Part shown: positions 7,726 through 15,944 of the stretch, piece after piece
How positions within the stretch are numbered: position 1 is the first letter of the stretch
How the letters are laid out: each line of letters opens with the position of its first letter
DNA from: Leptobacterium sp964389205
GTDB lineage: Bacteria; Bacteroidota; Bacteroidia; Flavobacteriales; Flavobacteriaceae
Length of the DNA: 30,782 nt
Direction of reading: 5' to 3'
Assembly (NCBI GenBank): GCA_964389205.1
Contig: CAYMDH010000044.1
Coordinates: forward strand, 1 to 30,782
Notes under the pieces: generated by a model
The model's input: only the letters and a program-made list of their open reading frames with translations
The model's database searches: none
What the model was told of the DNA's origin: nothing
Position numbers and translations under genes: made by a program

Positions 7726-7799
7726 AGCCTATATAAGTTGAATTTCATTTTTTTTTAAATCTATGAAAAAAGAGTCAATAATCATTTATTTTATACAGA

Positions 7800-8186
7800 T
7801 CATACAAGAATAGTATTTTTTTCAAGAAATAATCGTTTGTATTGGTTTCCTATATTTAACTTAACCTGATTTTTTAATATAATTAAGTTGTCTTTTAAAT
7901 AGATTTTTTCAATTTTATCTGTATTAATCATATGGTTTCTATGGATTCTTATAAAATTGGAAGTAGAGAAAATATTAACTAAACTTTTCAAAGATTTTTG
8001 AATTATATAATTCCCTTTAGATGTTACAAGTTCACTATACCGTCCTTCTATATTGATGTGTGAAATATCGTCTAAATATATTTTGATGAGTATGCTATTT
8101 TTTTTGACATAAAAGCTACCATCAAAACCTGTAGATGTTTTACTTATTGTACTTTCTTTAGAAGGAAAAATTTTAATGTCAGGCAT
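7800..8186 (-). CDS. stand-alone LytTR DNA-binding protein
   Basis: The 128-residue protein is essentially one LytTR domain (about 25-125), with YLDDISHINIEGRYSELV and FIRIHRNHMINTDKIEKI, the two hallmark segments of the fold. It has no receiver domain, so activity would depend on its level, a partner or a ligand instead of phosphorylation. It is first in a leftward group (LytTR, unknown protein, kinase, response regulator). It is also divergent from the channel operon across a 333-nt intergenic region, which makes it a candidate regulator of both sides. LytTR proteins bind direct repeats, and such a pair lies just ahead of the channel operon. Confidence 0.85.
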   Translation of the reverse strand: MPDIKIFPSKESTISKTSTGFDGSFYVKKNSILIKIYLDDISHINIEGRYSELVTSKGNYIIQKSLKSLVNIFSTSNFIRIHRNHMINTDKIEKIYLKDNLIILKNQVKLNIGNQYKRLFLEKNTILV

Positions 8187-8519
8187 CTTACTAAATGATT
8201 AGTTTGCGAATATCTTTTTGCTTTTCTACTGCGATAATACCTCTTTCTGATAACCTCTTAAAAAAATATGAGTGAGCGTATATTAATACTTAGTGAATGC
8301 CTGAAATTCTCTAGTAAAGAATTTTATTTCTACAAGATATAACATGAAAATAGATGCTCTACATGATCTTTATTTTTTCATTTATAACAGTATTCTCCAG
8401 CTTTATATCACCCGATAAGCATCTTATAACATTCAATGAATCATACTGATTAACCTACGTCTACTTTTGAAAACATAACGCCAGTGCATAATTGATATGT
8501 ACTGTTAAACATAACCCCA
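8187..8519. promoter_or_regulatory. divergent regulatory region between LytTR gene and channel operon
   Basis: This 333-nt stretch has no gene. On the plus strand, TACTTTTG at 8462-8469 matches the TAnnTTTG box, but no TTG lies at the usual distance upstream, suggesting an activator-dependent promoter. Two 12-nt direct repeats follow, AACATAACGCCA (8472-8483) and AACATAACCCCA (8508-8519). They differ at one base and start 36 nt apart, the second ending right before the ATG of the first channel gene. They may be DNA sites for a regulator or elements of the mRNA leader. No clear minus-strand promoter was found. Confidence 0.45.
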
Positions 8520-10751
8520 ATGAATAAATTATCGAAGTTACAAAAGTGGAGTTTAATCATTATTAGCCTTTTGATTACTTCTGGAACCTTACTACTAATT
8601 TTTACTTATAAAAATTTAGGATTAGAGAGTAAAAAAAGAGTAATAGCAATTACTGAAAAAGAAGTATTAAAAGAACTAGATAAACTAGAATATCAATTAC
8701 AAAGAGATTTTAAAAATGCACAAAAGGTTTCAGATGTATATGCAAAAGCGATAACTCATTACCCTCAAAAAGCAATTGCAATTGCAGATTCTTTACCAGA
8801 ATTATTCAAAACCTATAATTTTTCTGCTATAGGAATACATCCATCTAAAAGCTTAAGCAAAAAACTATTAAAATACAACTCTAATTACAAGATAAAAGAG
8901 AACATAAAATTATGGGCTCCTTTTTACAAAAAAGGACAAAAAACTACCATTCCTTTTCCTTATGATTATTCAGATACAACTACATCAGGTAAATATTGGT
9001 ACTCGGAAAAGCTAAAAACTGGAAGTTGGACAACACCTTATTTAGGAGCAGCTAATAATACATTGGTAGTAAGCTACAGATCTCCTATAATAAAAGACAC
9101 TATGAAAAACTTGAACGATGGTGTTGTTTGTTTAGATTATGCCCTAGGCTATATTCAAGAAGAGGTAGCTAAGCTAAATCTATACAGAAAAGGGTACGGA
9201 ATTATTATCGATGAAGATTCATTAATAATATCACATCCATCATCTAAATATTTAGGAAAGAAAATAACCGAAGTCATTTCTAATGAAGCTTTTTCTAAAA
9301 TTGAGGCGCTTCCTGAGAAACAATTTTTACCTATAAAAACATACAAAGACCGCATTGTAGATCGTAATTTATATTTTAAACATACACTGCATATTGTTAA
9401 TACCAATGCCCCCATAGTGTATAAAGCAATAATTATATTAAAAGAGAGTGAAACACTATCTGTTTTTAATACTCAAAGTATTAATTTAATACAACGAGTA
9501 AAATCACTCCGTTTACAGATAATATGCGGTCTTACCCTAACCATTGCACTGTTTGTTTTTTGGTTCTTTCTTCTAAGTGGCAATACTCGGGCTTGGTTGT
9601 TAATTATGCTTCAATCTGCAGTTTTTATAATAGGTACATTAATTATCATCTATATACAATTAAAGACACCATCCTATTCATTTTCAAATACCGATATAGA
9701 AATTACAAATACCACCGAATTAGATGCCTATCTCAATGCTTTTAAAAGAGAACATAAAAAAAGAAAGCCATTATTAGTAAAAACCGGATTGTTTATTCAA
9801 AATGTAAAGTTTTCTTCTGCAAACGATTTGCACATATCGGGTTATTTTTGGCAAAAAGTTGATAATCCATCAATTATAAAATCTAAGTTTAGAGAAGGAT
9901 CGCTTACCACTATTTTAGAACCCGATTTTCCCGAGGCTGAATATTTAGAATTAAAATTAGAAAATGAAAATAACGGTTTAATTCAATGGTATTTTTCAGC
10001 AGAAATACGTCAATCATTCGATTATTCTAATTATCCTTTTGATGAAGAAAATATATGGTTGAGAGTACGCCCTAAAAAGGCATATCAAGATCAGTTATTG
10101 TTTATTCCAGATTTTGCCTCATATTCAAAGTTTACTTCGCAGACAGATTATTATTTAGATACAGATACTAAAGAAGAAAATTTAAAAAATGGTCTAGAAG
10201 AAGACGTATTTATTGAAGGTTATAAAATTATACGAACTTTTTTTTCTGTAAGAGATCGCCTGTATTCTAATTCTTTTGGAGAGTTTGATTTAAAAGAGAG
10301 TTATAGCCATCCCGAACTTTATTTTAATATTAGTATTAAACGTCGTTTTTTAGAAGTATTTATTGTCTATTTCATTCCCATTCTAGTAACGGTGTTTTTA
10401 TTGTTTACGGTATTAATGACTTATACTCGTAACTCTAAAGAGAATGAATTATATGGTTTTAATGTTTCTACAGTTTTAGCTTTTTGTGCAAGTTTATTTT
10501 TTGTAATCATTGTATCTCATATGTCGCTAAGAGACACTTTGCAAACAGAAAACATTATTTATCTAGAATACTTTTTCTTTTGCTTGTACTTTCTAATTAC
10601 AGTTGTATCTATAGGAGCTTTTGCATTTTCATCATCTACAACAATTACGATATTCAAAAAAAATAACGGAGAAATTATAAAAATGATGTATTGGCCATTA
10701 TTCTGCTTTATCATTTTCCTGTTAACCACACTTCATTTTTCGATAACCTAA
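8520..10751 (+). CDS. dCache sensor fused to pentameric ligand-gated ion channel (Cys-loop-like) module
   Basis: The 743-residue membrane protein has TM 11-30, a periplasmic dCache domain (about 35-325; YWYSEKL, SWTTPYLGA, GVVCLDYALGYI, LIISHPSSKYLGKKI) and TMs at 332-353 and 357-379. A second beta-rich domain (385-608) follows, then four C-terminal TMs (609-635, 643-667, 678-703, 722-742). The second domain reads as a ligand-gated channel extracellular domain: TGLFIQNVKF...ISGYFWQK near its start, NGLIQWYFSAEI, then YPFDEENIWLRV (the FPFD loop signature). The Cys pair is absent, as in prokaryotic members such as GLIC and ELIC. Pre-M1 ISIKRRF, a proline in M1 (YFIP) and an NVSTVLAF-type M2 complete the match. 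Topology counting puts both sensors and the C-terminus in the periplasm, as required. First gene of a four-gene operon. Ligand unknown. Confidence 0.8.
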   Translation: MNKLSKLQKWSLIIISLLITSGTLLLIFTYKNLGLESKKRVIAITEKEVLKELDKLEYQLQRDFKNAQKVSDVYAKAITHYPQKAIAIADSLPELFKTYNFSAIGIHPSKSLSKKLLKYNSNYKIKENIKLWAPFYKKGQKTTIPFPYDYSDTTTSGKYWYSEKLKTGSWTTPYLGAANNTLVVSYRSPIIKDTMKNLNDGVVCLDYALGYIQEEVAKLNLYRKGYGIIIDEDSLIISHPSSKYLGKKITEVISNEAFSKIEALPEKQFLPIKTYKDRIVDRNLYFKHTLHIVNTNAPIVYKAIIILKESETLSVFNTQSINLIQRVKSLRLQIICGLTLTIALFVFWFFLLSGNTRAWLLIMLQSAVFIIGTLIIIYIQLKTPSYSFSNTDIEITNTTELDAYLNAFKREHKKRKPLLVKTGLFIQNVKFSSANDLHISGYFWQKVDNPSIIKSKFREGSLTTILEPDFPEAEYLELKLENENNGLIQWYFSAEIRQSFDYSNYPFDEENIWLRVRPKKAYQDQLLFIPDFASYSKFTSQTDYYLDTDTKEENLKNGLEEDVFIEGYKIIRTFFSVRDRLYSNSFGEFDLKESYSHPELYFNISIKRRFLEVFIVYFIPILVTVFLLFTVLMTYTRNSKENELYGFNVSTVLAFCASLFFVIIVSHMSLRDTLQTENIIYLEYFFFCLYFLITVVSIGAFAFSSSTTITIFKKNNGEIIKMMYWPLFCFIIFLLTTLHFSIT

Positions 10752-10760
10752 AAAAATATC

Positions 10761-11981
10761 ATGAAAAAATATATCACGATGGGAGGAATCTTTCTATCCC
10801 TCTTTAGCTACGGGCAAGAATCTGTATTTAAAACAATTAATCAAGAAAATATTGGTGTTTTCAGTGCAACTGGACAGTCATTTTTTATACATAGATCTGA
10901 ACGACCTAATATTAATTTTGACAATATTAATTCCACTTCCTTAGCCTTTACATTAAATTATGAAAGCCCAAGGGTTAAAAACTTTTCTTTAAATTTTTCT
11001 TATATACAATCCATTCTTATACAAGAAGATGGATATACAACATCGGGAGTTCCTGCTACAGATTTGCAAAACAATTCTTTTAATACTATAAATAATGTAG
11101 CCCTTAATTATCATTTAAATGCATTAAAACTTGAAGAAAGTATAGTTTCTATAGGGCGCTTACCTCTAGATACAGAGTTTATGACTACCTATCAAATTAG
11201 GCAAAAAGAGCAAGCCTATGAAGGTGTTTTACTAGGGATTCATAATGTTAAAAACTGGAGTATTAAATTAGGATATCTCACAAAATTTAGTAGTTGGAGA
11301 TCCAATCCTAGCGATTTTAGTAGCATAAGTAAAGCCTATGATTCTGTTGAAGACATAGATGATGGACAAGAATTTGTTGAAGTAGTTTATAATGCTCCAA
11401 AAGCTAATACAAGGATTGCATTGTATTATGTTTTAGCTAATAATGTATTGAATACAACAGGAGTTTACTATGGTAAAGAATTATTTTCAAACGATTCTTA
11501 TAAGATAGTATTTAAAGGTAAGGGTATTGTACAATGGGGAACATTATATTCATCGTTTGGGGAAAATGCGCTGTATGGTATTCAGCCAGGAGTTTTAACA
11601 AGCTTTGATAATTTAAATGTTGAAACAGGGCTATTTTTAACAAGGGGTACAATAGGTGAAAACACTTCTCTGCAAAATCCTTTTGGAGCAAAACTTATTC
11701 CTTCAGAACCTTTAATAGGAACGTCAGCTACTCTCAATAATGGTAGTACTTCTTATTACGTAGAGAGTAGTTATCGTTTTCCTAAAGGGAGATTATATGC
11801 TTTGTATTTGCGAACCAAAGATACATCGCAAAATACTTATGATGAATGGAACCTAATTGGTTCTTTTCAAATAAATAAAAAACTTACTCCTAGTTTTAAA
11901 ATAGGCTTTTTAAACGAAAATATTTCCAATAATAATTCACATATTTTGGATGTTAGGCTTGTATTAAACTATACCTTTTAA
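10761..11981 (+). CDS. OprD-like outer-membrane porin
   Basis: The 406-residue protein has a signal peptide ending LFSYGQ (about residue 19) and then continuous amphipathic strands with a C-terminal aromatic VLNYTF typical of BAM-inserted barrels. SIGRLPLDTEFMTTYQIRQKEQAYEGVLLG followed by WSIKLGYLTKFSSWRS resembles the OprD family segment that precedes its substrate loop. OprD relatives let amino acids, peptides or small carboxylates cross the outer membrane. Its ATG lies 9 nt after the channel fusion and it is followed 31 nt later by the SBP-TRIC gene, so it likely admits the ligand or substrate of those proteins. The family call is by motif only. Confidence 0.7.
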   Translation: MKKYITMGGIFLSLFSYGQESVFKTINQENIGVFSATGQSFFIHRSERPNINFDNINSTSLAFTLNYESPRVKNFSLNFSYIQSILIQEDGYTTSGVPATDLQNNSFNTINNVALNYHLNALKLEESIVSIGRLPLDTEFMTTYQIRQKEQAYEGVLLGIHNVKNWSIKLGYLTKFSSWRSNPSDFSSISKAYDSVEDIDDGQEFVEVVYNAPKANTRIALYYVLANNVLNTTGVYYGKELFSNDSYKIVFKGKGIVQWGTLYSSFGENALYGIQPGVLTSFDNLNVETGLFLTRGTIGENTSLQNPFGAKLIPSEPLIGTSATLNNGSTSYYVESSYRFPKGRLYALYLRTKDTSQNTYDEWNLIGSFQINKKLTPSFKIGFLNENISNNNSHILDVRLVLNYTF

Positions 11982-12012
11982 TATCTAAATCTACTTATTA
12001 TATTGATCAATT

Positions 12013-13587
12013 ATGAAAAATCCAAAATCATTTTTTAAGCACGTATCTTTTTTCTTTTTTTTCTTTCTATTTCATTTCTCATTTGTTTCATCTGCACAGG
12101 TTAAAGATACCATACAAGGTGCATGGTATTCTTGGGCCCCTTATCAGTATCTAAATGATCAAAATGTAATTAATGGATTAGATTATGCCCTTATTACTCA
12201 TATTTTTCAGAATGCAGGAGTAAAAATTAATTTTAATCCTGATGAGAAGCACAGTTGGAAACAAAATCAAGATGAAGTTTTTCAAGGTGTTAAAACAGCT
12301 ACAGGAGGTGCTTTTTGGACTGAAGAACGCAATAAAAAATATTTAATATCAGAACCATATAGGTACGAATGGAATACACTTTATGTCTCTAAGGATGAGA
12401 AAGAATTGTCTCAAATATCTAATATAGATTCTTTATTGGCACATATAGAAAAAAACAGACTCAAGTTGGGAGTAGTTTCTGGATATCGTTACACAAGCAC
12501 TCGTGTTAATGATTTTGTGGATCGTTATGGAAGAAAAGAAGAATTGATAGTTCAATCTATTAATGAAGAAGAAAATTTTGAACAATTAATAAACAATAAA
12601 GTAAATATTATTATAGCTGATAGAATTACAGGGGCACAAATTATATGGAAAAATAAAGGAAAATGGAAAATTGATGTAACAGAACATACACTTCAACTTC
12701 CTAAAAAACCTATTCATTTATTAATGTATAAAGGAAAAGATAGTATTAACATTCAAGCGAATAAAGATCTCATACGTCGTTTTAATATGAGCCTGAAAAA
12801 GTTAGAAAAAAAAGGAGAATTAAATAATTTAATTGGCGATTATTTATTTCCTGTTCTGATGAATATAACTGTACAGACTAGGTGGTTTCTCTCTATAGAT
12901 TATATTGGTGCGATTTTTTTTGCGATTGCTGGATTTCTGTTAGCGCGGGAATGTAAGTTTGATATTTTTGGAACTATTGTAATGGTTACTTTATTAACCT
13001 CTGGAGGAGGAATTATAAGAGATTTATTAGTAAGTAAAACACCTTCATTTTTAAAAGATGTTACCTATGTATATATCATTTTATCAATCTCTTTAACTGG
13101 TTTTTTATTATTGAACCTTCATACTTTCTTAGCTCGGAGAAATAAAAGGTATTATCAATCTATTAATCGATATAATAAATATTCCATTTTTTTAAGAATC
13201 TTAATCGAAGCAATTGCTTTGGGAGCTTATACCATTATTGGAGTTGGGGTAGCTGTAGAGATGAACTTAAAACCGCTTTGGCTTTGGGGGCCATTATTAG
13301 GCGTTATAACTAGTTGTGGAGGTGGAATTCTGGCTAGTTGTCTTAGAAAAGATAATGCTACTTATGCTTTAAATGGGGGTATAGACCCTGAAACATCTAT
13401 TATTGGAGGTGTTATATTCTCTCATTTTCTATTATGGCAAATCAATCGATTAAACCCTCAAGAGTTGTTTCTAGGAGTTTTGGTAACAATTGCTATAATG
13501 GCCATTGCAATTTGTATACTACAAATACTAAAAATAAAGTCCCCTATAATGAAATCTAATAAGCGATCTCAAAAACATCTATCATGA
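12013..13587 (+). CDS. SBP_bac_3 solute-binding domain fused to TRIC/UPF0126 cation channel
   Basis: The 524-residue protein has a signal peptide ending SFVSSAQ (about 29). A periplasmic SBP_bac_3 domain (about 35-280) follows, with GAWYSWAPYQYL, NGLDYALITHIFQNAG, GGAFWTEERNKKYLISEPY and a late KKPIHLLMYKG. A seven-helix TRIC/UPF0126 domain (293-505) closes it. That domain shows the diagnostic pair of glycine motifs SGGGIIRDLL (330-339) and CGGGILASCLR (435-445), plus SIDYIGAIFFAIAGFLLARE at its start. TRIC family members are trimeric monovalent-cation channels; SBP_bac_3 domains bind amino acids or related solutes. The fusion suggests ligand-controlled cation flux, conceptually like GluR0, where such a binding domain gates a K+ pore. 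Its stop overlaps the next start by four bases (ATGA), implying coupled translation. Confidence 0.85.
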   Translation: MKNPKSFFKHVSFFFFFFLFHFSFVSSAQVKDTIQGAWYSWAPYQYLNDQNVINGLDYALITHIFQNAGVKINFNPDEKHSWKQNQDEVFQGVKTATGGAFWTEERNKKYLISEPYRYEWNTLYVSKDEKELSQISNIDSLLAHIEKNRLKLGVVSGYRYTSTRVNDFVDRYGRKEELIVQSINEEENFEQLINNKVNIIIADRITGAQIIWKNKGKWKIDVTEHTLQLPKKPIHLLMYKGKDSINIQANKDLIRRFNMSLKKLEKKGELNNLIGDYLFPVLMNITVQTRWFLSIDYIGAIFFAIAGFLLARECKFDIFGTIVMVTLLTSGGGIIRDLLVSKTPSFLKDVTYVYIILSISLTGFLLLNLHTFLARRNKRYYQSINRYNKYSIFLRILIEAIALGAYTIIGVGVAVEMNLKPLWLWGPLLGVITSCGGGILASCLRKDNATYALNGGIDPETSIIGGVIFSHFLLWQINRLNPQELFLGVLVTIAIMAIAICILQILKIKSPIMKSNKRSQKHLS

Positions 13588-15107
13588 AAAACAATAAGAA
13601 AGCTACTTTTTTTAAAAATACGTTTATCAATAGAAAAGCTACATTCTTATCAAAAAGAATACAACAAATATTAAAATTGTACACTAAAAAAGAAAGTGTT
13701 TCTAAAAGATATGATCAAAGGGAAATGGAATCTATTTTTCCTTTTCAATCTATTCCAGAAATCAATTATTCTACCAAAGAGTATATATCAGAATTAGAGA
13801 ACAAATTAATACCTTATACTATTAATGTTGCTACTCCAAAATTTGTTGGTCATATGACTTCTGCCTTGCCTAATTTTGTGCCCGAAATCTCAAGATTAAT
13901 TGCTTCATTAAATCAAAATGTAGTAAAAATTGAAACATCTCAATCGGCTACTTTTTATGAAAGACAAGCAATAGCTATGTTGCATGAGTTATTTTATAAT
14001 TGTGAAAAGGATTTTTACGATTCTCATATTCATGCTATGAGTAGCACATTAGGTATAATTACTTCTGGAGGAACAATTGCTAACTTAACAGCTTTGCAAT
14101 GTGCACGTAATAAAGCATATCCTAATTTAGAAGAAAAAGGATTATATGACGAAAAAGAGGGAATTATAATATGTTCAGAATTAGGTCATTATTCTATAAA
14201 AAAATCAATGGGACTGCTAGGTATGGGAAGTGTTAATATCATTACTGTTCCTACAGATAATCAAAATAAGATACGCATAGACTTTTTAGAAGAAGCCATT
14301 CTTGAACATCAAAAACAAGGTCATAAAATTATTGCAATTATTGGAATTGCAGGTACTACAGAATGTGGTAGTGTAGATTCACTGGAAATATTATCAAAAA
14401 TCACAAAAAAATATAATATCTATTTTCATGTAGATGCTGCATGGGGAGGGCCTATTAAATTTTCAGATACTTATTCAAGTCTCTTAAAAGGTATAGAAAA
14501 TGCAGATTCTATAACTATAGATGGACATAAACAATTGTATTTGCCTATGGGCTTAGGTTTAGTACTCTTTAAAAACCCAAAAACAGCAGCATTGATTGAA
14601 AAAAAATCAGAATATATTATTCGTGAAGACTCTATAGACTTAGGCAAAAGAACCATAGAAGGCTCTAAACCTGCTAATAGTTTTTACTTACATGCTGGAT
14701 TAAAGTTGTTAGGAAAACAAAAATATGGATGGCTTATAGAAAAAGGAATTGAAAACGCTAAAAAGATTGCTGCCTATATTAATTCTTTAGATGATTTTGA
14801 GTTACTAACTTTTCCAGAGACTAATATTTTTTTATATCGATATCTCTCTGAAAAAGCTAATAAGAATATTAATATAAAAGATACAAATAATCGTTTGAAT
14901 ATTTTTAATAAAGCGTTACAGAAAACGCAGATGAAAGCTGGGAATTCTTTTGTGTCATATACTACAGTTAGACTAGAAAAGTATGAAAGACAAAAAATAG
15001 TGGGCCTTCGAGTTGTATTAGCTAATCCTCTGGTAAGAATAGAACATATGCAAAGTATTATTGAAGAGCAACGAAGTTTGGCAAAACAAATACGTGATAC
15101 TGTTTAA
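13584..15107 (+). CDS. PLP-dependent group II decarboxylase (PanP aspartate 1-decarboxylase / GAD-like)
   Basis: The 507-residue cytoplasmic enzyme of the pyridoxal-dependent decarboxylase family carries ITSGGTIANLTALQCARN (cofactor phosphate region), SELGHYSIKKS with the ring-stacking His202, FHVDAAWGGP (Asp284) and SITIDGHKQLYLPMG with PLP lysine Lys316. The DGHKQ-PMG-GLVLFK stretch, SEYIIREDSIDLGKRTIEGS and the YGWLIEKGIENA region resemble the PanP group, which makes beta-alanine from aspartate in vibrios, more than aromatic decarboxylases. Glutamate to GABA or another amino acid remains possible. It is the last gene of the channel operon and overlaps SBP-TRIC by four bases. Decarboxylation consumes a proton and makes an amine or beta-amino acid, the kind of ligand some pLGICs recognise. 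Confidence 0.85.
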   Translation: MKNNKKATFFKNTFINRKATFLSKRIQQILKLYTKKESVSKRYDQREMESIFPFQSIPEINYSTKEYISELENKLIPYTINVATPKFVGHMTSALPNFVPEISRLIASLNQNVVKIETSQSATFYERQAIAMLHELFYNCEKDFYDSHIHAMSSTLGIITSGGTIANLTALQCARNKAYPNLEEKGLYDEKEGIIICSELGHYSIKKSMGLLGMGSVNIITVPTDNQNKIRIDFLEEAILEHQKQGHKIIAIIGIAGTTECGSVDSLEILSKITKKYNIYFHVDAAWGGPIKFSDTYSSLLKGIENADSITIDGHKQLYLPMGLGLVLFKNPKTAALIEKKSEYIIREDSIDLGKRTIEGSKPANSFYLHAGLKLLGKQKYGWLIEKGIENAKKIAAYINSLDDFELLTFPETNIFLYRYLSEKANKNINIKDTNNRLNIFNKALQKTQMKAGNSFVSYTTVRLEKYERQKIVGLRVVLANPLVRIEHMQSIIEEQRSLAKQIRDTV

Positions 15108-15202
15108 TGTTTACAAATAGAAAACCTTTTTAACACAGTAATTAAATTTCACTTTATTAAAAAAACTGTCATCAATAAATAACAGGCTTTATGATAAAAT
15201 AT

Positions 15203-15226
15203 AAAACCCACCAATTGGTAGGTTTT
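15203..15226. terminator. near-palindromic bidirectional terminator
   Basis: AAAACC-CACCAATTGGTA-GGTTTT reads as an almost perfect 24-bp palindrome with one mismatched pair. It lies about 95 nt after the decarboxylase stop and 12 nt beyond the 3' end of the tRNA on the opposite strand, where the stem runs into a T-rich tail. It probably terminates the tRNA transcript and perhaps the channel operon. Confidence 0.6.
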
Positions 15227-15237
15227 GCTTTCTCTAG

Positions 15238-15310
15238 TGACCTGGCTGGGGCTCGAACCCAGGACCCTCTCCTTAAAAGGGAGATGCTCTACCAACTGAG
15301 CTACCAGGTC
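15238..15310 (-). tRNA. tRNA-Lys (anticodon TTT)
   Basis: The 73-nt cloverleaf is read on the minus strand. Acceptor GACCTGG pairs with CCAGGTC, the D-arm has AGCTCAGTTGGTAGAGC, the anticodon stem TCTCC/GGAGA carries loop CTTTTAA with anticodon TTT, and the T-arm holds GGTTCGAGCCC. The discriminator is A and CCA is not encoded. Its 3' end faces the accessory half of the window. Confidence 0.97.
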
Positions 15311-15334
15311 AATTAAAATTCCTTAATGCGGGTG

Positions 15335-15364
15335 CAAATATAATATCATTAATTTATTTTACAA
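15335..15364 (-). promoter_or_regulatory. promoter of tRNA-Lys
   Basis: On the minus strand, TTG (15364-15362) is followed after 19 nt by TATATTTG (15342-15335), a full Bacteroidetes -33/-7 match. It lies 25 nt upstream of the mature tRNA 5' end. Confidence 0.75.
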
Positions 15365-15378
15365 GGCTATTTTTAATA

Positions 15379-15386
15379 TAAATTTG
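15379..15386 (+). promoter_or_regulatory. -7 box of the shikimate kinase gene
   Basis: TAAATTTG matches TAnnTTTG 45 nt upstream of the aroK start. No good -33 element is seen. It lies back to back with the tRNA promoter. Confidence 0.45.
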
Positions 15387-15431
15387 TTTTTTTTTAAGTA
15401 ATTATAAATTATAGATAATTAATATAGAATT

Positions 15432-15944
15432 ATGATCGTCTTAGTTGGATATATGGGAAGTGGAAAAACTTCTGTAGGAAGTTTTTTGTCTGAAAAAATA
15501 AACAAATCATTTATAGATTTAGATGATTATATTGAAAGCAGTGAAAATATGAGTATCCCTGATATTTTCGAAAAGAAAGGAGAGATTTATTTTCGCAAGA
15601 AAGAATATCAGTATTTAAAAGAACTCTTAGAAAAAGAGAGTGAAAATATAATTTTATCTGTAGGAGGGGGCACCCCTTGTTATGGAGAGAATATGAAATT
15701 AATCACAGATGCTACTAAACATACATTTTATCTAAAAGCGACTATAGATACGTTACTAACAAGATTGATAAATGAAAAAGAAACACGCCCAGTGATTAGT
15801 CATTTAGAAGAGAATGATTTATCAGCGTTTATAAGAAAACACCTTTTTGAACGTAACTTTTATTATTTACAAGCAAATCATAATTTAAATATAGATGGCC
15901 TCTCTATAGCAGAAATAGGAAATGAAATAATAAATTTATTGTAG
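15432..15944 (+). CDS. aroK: shikimate kinase
   Basis: The 170-residue product phosphorylates shikimate with ATP in the chorismate pathway. It shows the P-loop GYMGSGKT (residues 6-13), FIDLDDYIE with the Mg/shikimate aspartates, YFRKKE, the shikimate-binding SVGGGTPC and the lid ETRPVI. Length and order are normal for the family, and it is cytoplasmic. Its last 9 bases overlap the 3' end of the convergent phosphoribosyltransferase gene. Position 1 of the protein directly begins the first strand (MIVLVGYMG), so the start is firm. Confidence 0.95.
   Translation: MIVLVGYMGSGKTSVGSFLSEKINKSFIDLDDYIESSENMSIPDIFEKKGEIYFRKKEYQYLKELLEKESENIILSVGGGTPCYGENMKLITDATKHTFYLKATIDTLLTRLINEKETRPVISHLEENDLSAFIRKHLFERNFYYLQANHNLNIDGLSIAEIGNEIINLL

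Noticed and set aside
1..15107. A mobile element carrying the accessory half
   Set aside because: No integrase, transposase, terminal inverted repeats or copy of the tRNA-Lys 3' end could be found in the window.
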